Below are positions 6,975-13,523 of a DNA stretch of 16,475 bases, piece by piece. This DNA comes from an uncultured Clostridium sp. (lineage in GTDB: Bacteria; Bacillota; Clostridia; TANB77; CAG-508). The notes beneath the pieces were generated by a model. It was not told the origin of the DNA. It saw only the letters and a program-made list of their open reading frames with translations, and searched no databases. Both the position numbers and the translations under genes were made by a program. The DNA lies in the NCBI GenBank assembly GCA_900553985.1, contig USFW01000031.1, forward strand, positions 1-16,475, written 5' to 3'. Position 1 is the first letter of the stretch. Each line of letters opens with the position of its first letter.

Positions 6975-8018
6975 TTATTTACCGTATCCTGTTTTTTGTA
7001 CAATCGAATTACTTATTTCTTTTACCTTATCAGATGGAGTATAATCATCTTCTCCAAAAGCTTCTTGATGTAATCTTTTTACATTACTTTCTAATGTCAT
7101 TGGCACTCCATACCATCTATCTAATGTTATACCTTTTGTTTCATAAGGCCAACCTATACTTTCTGTAACTTTTATATTAGCTAAACTTGGTAAAAGTGCA
7201 AACATATCACTTGCTTTTATATTAGTATATATTTCTGGTAACATTGTATCTATAAATGTATTTATTTCACTAATACTTTTTGTCTTTATCTTTTCTACCA
7301 TAGCTTCTATAACTGTTCTCATTCTTTCTGCTCTCTTTTGATCTCCACCTTCTGTATATCTAATTCTTGAATATGCTACTGCTTGTACTCCATCTAAAGT
7401 TTGTTTTCCTGGTTTTGTCACATTTTCAGTTTTTAGTCCTGTAACTCTTGAAGTTTCTTTAATATAACTATTAATATATTGTATTTCATTTTGCTCAACA
7501 TCTATTGTAACTCCACCTAATGCATTTACCGCATCTGCAACTGCATCAAAATTTACTGTAACAAATTCTTTTATATTTAAATCCATATTTTCATTTAATG
7601 TCTTTATTGCTAATGGTGCTTCCCCATATGAATATGCATGAGTAACTTTATCTAGCCCATGTCCTTCTATTTTCATATAAGTATCTCTATATACTGATAT
7701 CAATTTTACTTCTTTTGTCTTGTTGTTTAAACTAGCTATTATTATGCAATCACTTCTGTTGCCTTTTCCTAAACTGCTATCTCTACTATCTATTCCAAAT
7801 AAAGCTATATTCCTATAATCTGATAAATTTTCCTCTGCTTGTGTAGAAACACTTAATTCTTTTTCATCTATATCTATTGTTTGCATTTTTGATAACTTGT
7901 TATTTACAAACCAAAATGTTCCTCCTATAATTGCTACTAAAATTATTATTAATATTAATACTGTAATGCCAAATATTTTTAGACCTAATCCCTTTTTATT
8001 TCCTTTTTTATTTGCCAT
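6975..8018 (-). CDS. LytR-CpsA-Psr (LCP) family phosphotransferase
   Basis: LCP enzymes move a glycopolymer from its undecaprenyl pyrophosphate carrier onto peptidoglycan outside the membrane. The 347-residue protein has a basic cytoplasmic head, one membrane anchor (15-38) and an extracellular catalytic domain. Conserved blocks are visible in order: NIALFGIDSRD, GNRSDCIIIASLN, LISVYRDTYMKI, KVTHAYSYG, and YSRIRYTEGGDQKRAERMRTVI, with the arginines and aspartates that hold the pyrophosphate and metal. The last block usually reads GDxxRxxRQ; here Met replaces that Gln (AERMRT), a mild variation. ATG 8018 is preceded by AAGGAG, with a promoter at 8073-8101. Lying next to a priming transferase and glycosyltransferases, it is the likely attachment enzyme for that polymer, which is inferred from context. 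Confidence 0.95.
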   Translation of the reverse strand: MANKKGNKKGLGLKIFGITVLILIIILVAIIGGTFWFVNNKLSKMQTIDIDEKELSVSTQAEENLSDYRNIALFGIDSRDSSLGKGNRSDCIIIASLNNKTKEVKLISVYRDTYMKIEGHGLDKVTHAYSYGEAPLAIKTLNENMDLNIKEFVTVNFDAVADAVNALGGVTIDVEQNEIQYINSYIKETSRVTGLKTENVTKPGKQTLDGVQAVAYSRIRYTEGGDQKRAERMRTVIEAMVEKIKTKSISEINTFIDTMLPEIYTNIKASDMFALLPSLANIKVTESIGWPYETKGITLDRWYGVPMTLESNVKRLHQEAFGEDDYTPSDKVKEISNSIVQKTGYGK

Positions 8019-8072
8019 TTTGCTCCTTCTTTCATTTTTTATTTTATTTTTTGTATATTTTTTAACAAAATA

Positions 8073-8101
8073 ATTATACTATTTAATATATCTTTTTACA
8101 A
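8073..8101 (-). promoter_or_regulatory. sigma-A-type promoter of the LCP gene
   Basis: On the minus strand TTGTAA (8101-8096), a 17-base spacer and a perfect TATAAT (8078-8073). The start would be near 8066, giving a leader of about 48 bases before ATG 8018. Confidence 0.75.
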
Positions 8102-8242
8102 GTTTTTTTAATTTATTTTATATAATTATTTTGTGAATTTTTATGTTATATATTCTACCTATTTTTACATATCAAATAAATGTATTTTATTTTCTTATGT
8201 AATAAAACTTATGTACTAATTTCTTATATAATATCTCATAAC

Positions 8243-8287
8243 AAAAAAATACTTTTATAAGAAGGTTTTCGTTTCTTATAAAAGTAT
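8243..8287 (-). terminator. rho-independent terminator of the coiled-coil gene
   Basis: On the minus strand ATACTTTTATAAGAA (8287-8273) pairs perfectly with TTCTTATAAAAGTAT (8263-8249), a 15-bp stem with a 9-base loop, followed by a run of T at 8248-8243. It lies 35 bases past the stop codon at 8322. Confidence 0.85.
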
Positions 8288-8321
8288 ATATATTTTATAT
8301 TACTTTACATCAATCATTTCT

Positions 8322-8846
8322 TTATCTGCATTTTCTTTTTAAATTTGCAATTTCATAATCAAATTTTTTGTGTTCAAAATCATTTTTCTCAAAATCTTTA
8401 TTTACATTGTCTAATTTATAATTCATATCTGATTGTTTATTAAGAATTTGTGCTATATTAGAATTTATTGTACTTCCCAATTTTTCATCAATGCTATCTA
8501 CTTTTCTTTCTATTCTATCTGTTTTCTTTATTATTTCATGTTTCATATTTGACATTTTTTGTTCTATGTTTGACATTCCTTTTTTCATATTTTTCATTTC
8601 TTTTTGCATCCCTGTCATTCCACTTTGCATTTCCGTCATTTCTTTTTGCATTCCTAACATTCCACTTTGCATTTCCGTCATTTCTTTTTGCATTCCTACC
8701 ATTCCATTTTGCATTCCTACCATTCCATTTTGCATTCCTTCCATGCCTTGTTTCATTTCTGTCATTCCTTGTTTCAAGCCTGTAATTTCGTGTTGCATAT
8801 TTGTCATTTGTTGCATAAGTTTGTTATACATTTCTTCTGATTCCAT
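8322..8846 (-). CDS. methionine-rich heptad coiled-coil protein
   Basis: I do not recognise a named family. The 174-residue protein has no signal peptide or membrane segment and should be cytoplasmic. From M14 to I105 hydrophobic residues follow a strict 3-4 spacing over 13 heptads, and nearly every a and d position is methionine (M28, M31, M35, M38, M42, M45 and so on to M101). Exceptions are I21, L24, I94 and I105. Repeating units read MQNGMVG and MQKEMTE-MQSGMxG. A second, ordinary helical region with mixed a/d residues follows (about 105-165), ending basic (NLKRKCR). ATG 8846 has a near-perfect AGGAGGTGATAAT before it, so expression should be strong. The gene is monocistronic, with its own promoter and terminator. 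A structural or scaffolding role by oligomerisation is the most that can be inferred. Confidence 0.8.
   Translation of the reverse strand: MESEEMYNKLMQQMTNMQHEITGLKQGMTEMKQGMEGMQNGMVGMQNGMVGMQKEMTEMQSGMLGMQKEMTEMQSGMTGMQKEMKNMKKGMSNIEQKMSNMKHEIIKKTDRIERKVDSIDEKLGSTINSNIAQILNKQSDMNYKLDNVNKDFEKNDFEHKKFDYEIANLKRKCR
8544..8807 (-). repeat. in-frame 21-bp tandem repeats (heptad units), with a 42-bp duplication
   Basis: The heptads are encoded by 21-bp units of varying similarity. The clearest are two copies of cattccattttgcattcct plus ac at 8700-8720 and 8721-8741, and a 40-base match at 8616-8655 repeated exactly 42 bases later at 8658-8697. Such identity points to recent expansion by slippage or unequal recombination, always in frame. 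Confidence 0.85.
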
Positions 8847-8941
8847 ATTATCACCTCCTAGTTTAGATTTTAAATTTTTCTGATTTTAATATTTTTGAAT
8901 TAAAAATTAGATTTTGAAATAAAAAATTTGAAAGAAATTTT

Positions 8942-8968
8942 ATTAAATCTATAAAAAATAGATTTAAT
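8942..8968 (-). promoter_or_regulatory. perfect stem-loop at the 5' end of the coiled-coil mRNA
   Basis: ATTAAATCTAT (8942-8952) and ATAGATTTAAT (8958-8968) form an 11-bp perfect stem with a 5-base loop. The predicted transcription start is about 8968, so the message would begin in this hairpin. That could protect the 5' end from decay, or the palindrome could be a protein operator. Confidence 0.5.
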
Positions 8969-8974
8969 GTTTAT

Positions 8975-9003
8975 ATTTTAACATCTCAATCTATTCTTTT
9001 CAA
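8975..9003 (-). promoter_or_regulatory. promoter of the coiled-coil gene
   Basis: On the minus strand TTGAAA (9003-8998), a 17-base spacer and TAAAAT (8980-8975), with TGT before the -10 forming an extended -10. The leader to ATG 8846 would be about 120 bases. Confidence 0.6.
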
Positions 9004-9132
9004 CTTCATTTATTACATTTTTTAACATATTTTCTATTTTTAACTTTACCTTTCTCTTTTAAATGAACTTTTACTATGTTTTTCATTTTTTAATTACTAT
9101 AGTTAATAACCAATATTATTTATTGTAGAGTA

Positions 9133-9350
9133 GCTGTAAGTAGGTGATAATCATGGATTTTTTTAAATTTTGACGTTCGACTGAAATGAAGATTAGAATT
9201 AGTTAGGCTTTCGAATGAGGAATGTTCACGGTACCTGAAGTATGAAGGGGTCTGAGTGAAAGAGGCTCATGAGAAAGCCTTACCAATTCTTTCTGAATGG
9301 AATAAGTAGTCAAAATTTAAAAAAATCCATGATTATCACCTACTTACAGC
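9133..9350. mobile_element. 218-bp fold-back element with 42-bp perfect terminal inverted repeats (MITE-like)
   Basis: The left arm (9133-9174, beginning GCTGTAAGTAGGTGATAATC) is the exact reverse complement of the right arm (9309-9350). Between them is a 134-base core, clearly richer in G and C than the surroundings, which folds further. AGAATT (9195-9200) pairs with AATTCT (9284-9289), TAGGCTTTC with GAAAGCCTT, ATGAG with CTCAT and TTCAC with GTGAA, all nested. The whole unit could form one long hairpin as DNA or RNA. No transposase is encoded, and I could not identify a target duplication at the ends. A non-autonomous transposable element is my first reading; a structured RNA gene is the alternative. 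It lies 27 bases past the argS stop. Confidence 0.65.
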
Positions 9351-9377
9351 GGCTATTTTCTTTATTAAAAGTTATAA

Positions 9378-11096
9378 CTACATCTTCGTTGGCATTTCTA
9401 TCCCCAACAATTTCATACCTATTTTCAAAACATTCCCAACTGCATATGTTAGATATAATCTAGCATCTTGAACTTTTTTATCTTCTACTATAATTTTATT
9501 ATCATTATAAAAATTACTATATCCTTGTGCTAATTCTATTAAATATCTTGCTAATATTGATGTTTCATTTTTTTCTATTACTTGCTTCAATATATTATTA
9601 AATTCATATATTTTCTTTATTATATAAAAACTTTTTTCGTCTTCTAATAATGAAAAGTCTACATCTTCTAAATTAGGTATATAATTTGCTTTTTCTAAAA
9701 CACTTTTTGTTCTTACATAAATATATTGTATATATGGTCCTGTTTCTCCGTTAAAGTTTAATACTATATTCCAGTCAAATATTTGGTCTTTTATTAAATT
9801 TGTGCATAAATTATTAAATATTACTGCACCTATTCCTATTTTTCTTGCATTTTCTTCTTTATCTTCCATTTCGGAAGTTTTTTCATTTATTATGTCTAAA
9901 ACTCGTTTTACTGATTCTTCTAATAATTCGTTTACTTTTATTACATTTCCTTCTCTTGTAGACATTTTTCCTGTTGCTAGTCTTGTCATTCCATATGCTA
10001 TATGTGTTAATCCATCTGTATATTTTTTATCTAAACCTAATAGTTTTGCTACTTCAAATACTTGTTTGAAATGTAAATTTTGTTCATAAGCTACAACATA
10101 TATGCATTTATCAAAATCATATGTTCTTGCTCTGTATAGTATTGCTGCTAAATCTCTTGTAGCATATGTTGTAGAACCATTTGTTTTTTCTATTATACAT
10201 GGTGTATTTATTCCCTTGTCTTCTAAGTCTACTATTTTAGCTCCTTGTGATTCTATTAATTTTCCTGTTTTTTCTAATATCTCTATTACTTCTGGCATTT
10301 TGTCTGAATAGAAAGATTCTCCATTTAAAGAATCAAATTTTACTCCTAACATATCATATGTTTTATAGAATTCTTTTAAGCTTAAGTCTTTGAATTTATT
10401 CCATAACTCTATACATTCTTTATCTCCCTCTTCTAGTTTTCTAAAATTTTCTCTACAAGCATTTAATACATCTTCATCACTTTTACACAAATCATTTATT
10501 CTAATATACATTTTTGTTAATTCTTCTATTGGATTTTCTTCTAAATTATATTCTTCTCCCCATCTTTTATATCCTTCTATCATTTTTCCAAATTGAGTAC
10601 CATAGTCTCCTAAATGATTTATACCAATAGTGTTATATCCTAAGTATTTATATATGTTATAAAAAGCAGCTCCAATTACAGTTGTTCTTAAATGTCCAAT
10701 ATGAAATTCTTTTGCTATATTAGGTGATGAATATTCAACTATTATGTTTTTTCCTTTACCTATATCTGATGCTCCATAATTTTCTTTTTCTTTATTAATC
10801 TCTGATAAAACTTCTTTTATTAAAATATTTTTATTTATATAAAAGTTTAGATATCCACCAATAACATCTATTTTTTCTATTATATCATTGCTTTCTTCTA
10901 ATTCTAATTTTTCTTTAATTTCACTTGCTATTACTTGAGGTGCTTTTCTTAATTCTTTTGCTAATCTAAAGCATGGAAAAGAAAAGTCTCCATTAGTGCT
11001 ATCTTTTGGAATTTCTATATATGTTTCTAATTCTGAAGTTTCAAGCTTTACTACTTGTGCTATTTTTTTTGCTATTTCACTTTTAAAATTTAACAT
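9378..11096 (-). CDS. argS: arginyl-tRNA synthetase
   Basis: Charges tRNA-Arg with arginine in the cytoplasm, using ATP. The 572 residues match the bacterial class Ia enzyme. The N-terminal ArgRS domain (about 1-90, NGDFSFPCFRLAKELRKAP) is followed by the catalytic core with the HIGH motif at 132-135 (in SSPNIAKEFHIGHLRTT). HLGDYGTQFGK follows near 161-171, and the KMS loop is KMSTREGN at 377-384, well kept. A helical anticodon-binding domain ends IEMPTKM. ATG 11096 has GAGGAGA upstream and a strong promoter 33-61 bases away. The leader is only about 26 bases, so there is no room for a T-box. It is divergent from deoD and ends with TAG shortly before the fold-back element. Confidence 0.97.
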   Translation of the reverse strand: MLNFKSEIAKKIAQVVKLETSELETYIEIPKDSTNGDFSFPCFRLAKELRKAPQVIASEIKEKLELEESNDIIEKIDVIGGYLNFYINKNILIKEVLSEINKEKENYGASDIGKGKNIIVEYSSPNIAKEFHIGHLRTTVIGAAFYNIYKYLGYNTIGINHLGDYGTQFGKMIEGYKRWGEEYNLEENPIEELTKMYIRINDLCKSDEDVLNACRENFRKLEEGDKECIELWNKFKDLSLKEFYKTYDMLGVKFDSLNGESFYSDKMPEVIEILEKTGKLIESQGAKIVDLEDKGINTPCIIEKTNGSTTYATRDLAAILYRARTYDFDKCIYVVAYEQNLHFKQVFEVAKLLGLDKKYTDGLTHIAYGMTRLATGKMSTREGNVIKVNELLEESVKRVLDIINEKTSEMEDKEENARKIGIGAVIFNNLCTNLIKDQIFDWNIVLNFNGETGPYIQYIYVRTKSVLEKANYIPNLEDVDFSLLEDEKSFYIIKKIYEFNNILKQVIEKNETSILARYLIELAQGYSNFYNDNKIIVEDKKVQDARLYLTYAVGNVLKIGMKLLGIEMPTKM

Positions 11097-11128
11097 TGTA
11101 TCTCCTCTTTCTCATTTATTTTTCAATA

Positions 11129-11157
11129 ATTATATTATGTTTATAAAAAAAAGTCAA
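11129..11157 (-). promoter_or_regulatory. sigma-A-type promoter of argS
   Basis: On the minus strand TTGACT (11157-11152), a 17-base spacer of mostly T and A, and a perfect TATAAT (11134-11129). The start would be near 11122. Confidence 0.85.
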
Positions 11158-11194
11158 TCTTGCAAATTTTCTATTTTATTGCTATACTTGTCAA

Positions 11195-11200
11195 TATAAT
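11195..11200 (+). promoter_or_regulatory. possible -10 element for deoD
   Basis: A perfect TATAAT lies 58 bases before the deoD ATG, but no good -35 is found 16-18 bases upstream (TATTTT at best). If real, it may need an activator. It is the best candidate in the short divergent region shared with argS. Confidence 0.35.
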
Positions 11201-11257
11201 AAAAAGAACATGATTAAATTTCTTGATCTTTTTAATAAATAGAGGAGGTTTTTATAT

Positions 11258-11971
11258 ATGTCTACACCACATAATGAAGCAAATATTGAAGATATTGCTA
11301 AAACTGTAATAATGCCAGGAGACCCACTTCGAGCTAAATATATTGCTGAAAAGTTTTTAGATGATTTCAAGTTAGTTAATAAAGTTAGAGGAATGTATGC
11401 CTTTACAGGATATTATAATGGAAAAAGAGTTACTGTTATGGCTTCTGGTATGGGGATGCCTAGTATGGGAATTTATTCTTATGAATTATTTAAATTTTAC
11501 AATGTTGATAATATAATTAGAATTGGCTCTTGTGGAGCTTATAAACCTGAGTTAAAGCTATTTGATATAATTCTTTCTACTTCTGCTTTTAGTGAAAGTA
11601 ATTTTGCATTTACTTTAAATAACGATAGTTGCCATATTGCAGAATCTAGTGAAGAATTAAATGAAAAACTAAAAGAAGCAGCTTTGAAAAATAATATACA
11701 AATCACTTGTGGAAATACTGTTTGCACTGACTGTTTTGATGTTTATATGACAGATGTTAATAAATTCTTAGATAGAGTTCCTAAGGGCTTTAACCCTATA
11801 AGTGCTGAGATGGAAGCTTTTTCTTTGTTCTATGTTGCTAAAATGTTGAATAAAAATGCATCTTGTTTAATGAGTGTTGTTGATTCAAAATTCATAAAAG
11901 AAATTGCTACTCCTGAGCAAAGAGAAAGAAATCTTGATGATATGATAAAAATTGCCTTAGATTCAATTTAA
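11258..11971 (+). CDS. deoD: purine nucleoside phosphorylase, DeoD type
   Basis: Cleaves purine (deoxy)nucleosides with phosphate to free base and (deoxy)ribose 1-phosphate in nucleoside salvage. The 237 residues match the hexameric trimer-of-dimers family. Active-site landmarks are present: STPHNEAN with H5, MPGDPLRAK (19-27), the RIGSCG phosphate loop (88-93), AEMEAF with E184/E186 around the ribose site, and D209 in SVVDS, the general acid equivalent to D204 of the E. coli enzyme. Family members often read VSDH here, so VVDS is a modest variant. ATG 11258 has GAGGAGG about 9 bases upstream. It is the only intact plus-strand gene in the window, is apparently monocistronic, and ends at a terminator shared with the convergent ABC permease gene. 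Confidence 0.96.
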   Translation: MSTPHNEANIEDIAKTVIMPGDPLRAKYIAEKFLDDFKLVNKVRGMYAFTGYYNGKRVTVMASGMGMPSMGIYSYELFKFYNVDNIIRIGSCGAYKPELKLFDIILSTSAFSESNFAFTLNNDSCHIAESSEELNEKLKEAALKNNIQITCGNTVCTDCFDVYMTDVNKFLDRVPKGFNPISAEMEAFSLFYVAKMLNKNASCLMSVVDSKFIKEIATPEQRERNLDDMIKIALDSI

Positions 11972-12003
11972 TTATTTATTAATGACTTAATGCAATAAAA
12001 AAT

Positions 12004-12047
12004 AAAACTAGCCTAGATTATAAAATCTTATCTTTGGCTAGTTTTTT
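12004..12047. terminator. bidirectional terminator between deoD and the ABC permease gene
   Basis: AAAACTAGCC (12004-12013) pairs with GGCTAGTTTT (12036-12045), with further AGAT/ATCT pairing inside. On the plus strand it is followed by a T-run and serves deoD. On the minus strand it reads GGCTAGTTTTATTTTTTATT and serves the convergent permease gene. Confidence 0.85.
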
Positions 12048-12050
12048 CTT

Positions 12051-13523
12051 CTATATATTTTTTATATTTCTCTTTTTAAATATTAATATTGTAGGAATAA
12101 TCAATATCAAGAAATATACAATATTTATCAAAATTGAACCTATAAAAGTCATTCCTTCCATATATGGTAATCCTCCAAATAAATATTGACTCAAATCCCA
12201 ATTCATTGTAGCAAAATATTTCATAAATCCTAAGTTATACATAATTGCCAATTGATTTATAACTGCATTTGCCATATATCCTAAAAGTGAAATAATAATT
12301 GCTAAAGCACTATTAGAAAATATTGTACTTATTACAAATGCTAAGGTTGCAAGTAATATAATCATTGGCAACTGTGCTAAAGTCTGAATTCCCAAATATG
12401 CCAATATATTCATGCTTTGTATAGAATTTGTATTAAAATTATATTCTATTACTGGAAGTGATAAACTATCAAATCCAAATAATATTCCACCTATTAAAAC
12501 TTGCATTAAAATCGTTATTGAAATTATAAATACTGTCATAATAACAGTTGTTAAAAATTTAGCTAACAATATTTTGGTTCTTGAGTATGGTTTAACTAAT
12601 AATAGTTTTATAGTACCTTTATTAAATTCCTCACTTACAATTGTTGCTGCAACCATTATTATTACTGCTAACATAAATATTCCAAGTTGATTATAAAAAT
12701 TTTCTAATATACCTTTTAGACTATCATTTTTATTAACATCAATTTTATTTTCTAAAATATACTTATTAACTTCTTTTTGCTCTAAACTTTCATTATATTG
12801 TTGCTTTGTTAAATATTCCATATTTTCTTTATCTTTATTTTCTATTTCAAGTTGTATTAAATCTTGTGATGCATTTTTATATCTACTTAATGCTTTATTT
12901 AAATAATCATTTCCATATTTAATTTCTTCATTTACTCTATATTCTGCAACTTCTTTTTCTATTTTAGCATTTGCTATTTGCACTTCTAAATCTTTCAATA
13001 ATTGCTTGTCACTTGTATTTACTCTTTGCTCTTCTAATTCTTGTAAATTCTTATTTGCTATATCTAATTCTTCATTTGCAAAATATTTCCAGTCATCGTT
13101 ATCTAATTTAGCTATTAGGTTATTTATTATTTCATTTAATTCTTCTACCTTTGTACTATCTTTATCTGTACCATATTCATATGTGTTTTTTTGTTGAATA
13201 TATGTTGAAATATTACTTTCTATTATATCTCTTTGCCATGCATCTTTTGAATACTTAAGCATAAGCTCATTTGTATCAATCGTTGATTTTAGCTCTATAT
13301 ACATACTTGTGTCACTGCTTTTTTTAGGATCTAATTTCGATAAGTCTTCTTTTAAATATCCTATTTGTTCTTCTGTATATGCATATATCTCATTGCTACT
13401 AGAACCAGAAAATTTTAATATACAATTCATAAATATTAAAAGTAATAATACTGCTATAAGTGCAATATATATTGTTTTTTTCTTAAATATTTTTATTAAC
13501 TCATTTTTTATTAACTTACTCAA
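12051..13523 (-). CDS. ABC-2 type transporter permease with a large helical external domain
   Basis: Membrane partner of the ATPase encoded just upstream. The 490-residue protein has one N-terminal membrane helix (about 17-37), then some 240 polar residues rich in Glu, Lys, Asn and Gln (about 40-275) predicted to be mostly helix or coiled coil and placed outside the membrane. A C-terminal block follows with about five further helices (roughly 278-295, 320-348, 371-403, 405-425 and 458-481). VSEEFNKGTIKLLLVKPYSRTKILLAK (about 295-321) is the coupling region typical of ABC-2 permeases. The start is TTG at 13523: AGGAGG (13532-13537) lies 8 bases upstream and no nearby ATG fits. It overlaps the ATPase gene by 8 bases, implying coupling. 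Substrate is unknown; relatives export peptides or lipids or confer antibiotic resistance. Confidence 0.88.
   Translation of the reverse strand: MSKLIKNELIKIFKKKTIYIALIAVLLLLIFMNCILKFSGSSSNEIYAYTEEQIGYLKEDLSKLDPKKSSDTSMYIELKSTIDTNELMLKYSKDAWQRDIIESNISTYIQQKNTYEYGTDKDSTKVEELNEIINNLIAKLDNDDWKYFANEELDIANKNLQELEEQRVNTSDKQLLKDLEVQIANAKIEKEVAEYRVNEEIKYGNDYLNKALSRYKNASQDLIQLEIENKDKENMEYLTKQQYNESLEQKEVNKYILENKIDVNKNDSLKGILENFYNQLGIFMLAVIIMVAATIVSEEFNKGTIKLLLVKPYSRTKILLAKFLTTVIMTVFIISITILMQVLIGGILFGFDSLSLPVIEYNFNTNSIQSMNILAYLGIQTLAQLPMIILLATLAFVISTIFSNSALAIIISLLGYMANAVINQLAIMYNLGFMKYFATMNWDLSQYLFGGLPYMEGMTFIGSILINIVYFLILIIPTILIFKKRNIKNI

Larger units (their letters stand above)
8019..8321. other. intergenic region with LCP promoter and upstream terminator
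   Basis: This 303-base AT-rich stretch holds the terminator of the coiled-coil gene (8243-8287) and the LCP promoter (8073-8101). I found no coding frame with a ribosome binding site and no further structure between about 8102 and 8242. Confidence 0.7.
8847..9377. other. 531-base gene-free region between argS and the coiled-coil gene
   Basis: It holds the promoter (8975-9003) and leader hairpin (8942-8968) of the coiled-coil gene, and the 218-bp fold-back element (9133-9350). A short minus-strand frame near 8978-9050 (starting MLKNVINEVEK) lacks a binding site and I do not call it. No ordinary terminator for argS is visible apart from the fold-back element itself. Confidence 0.7.

Noticed and set aside
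8544..8807. Regular short repeats that could suggest a CRISPR array
   Set aside because: The repeats are contiguous 21-bp units with no unique spacers and encode in-frame heptads.
8468..8883. Two long plus-strand open frames (105 and 130 codons) rich in Phe, Ile, Ser and Cys opposite the coiled-coil gene
   Set aside because: They are mirror readings of the 21-bp repeats, lack ribosome binding sites, and the minus-strand frame has a perfect one plus promoter and terminator.
8978..9050. Short minus-strand frame containing MLKNVINEVEKNRLRC
   Set aside because: Only about 16 codons from its ATG, no ribosome binding site, and it runs into the promoter of the coiled-coil gene.
9133..9350. Retron or CRISPR-like interpretation of the fold-back element
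   Set aside because: No reverse transcriptase, cas or other effector gene is adjacent; nothing beyond the inverted repeat supports it.
11097..11128. T-box leader before argS, common for synthetase genes in Firmicutes
   Set aside because: A strong promoter gives a leader of only about 26 bases, too short for a T-box, and no specifier stem or T-box sequence is visible.
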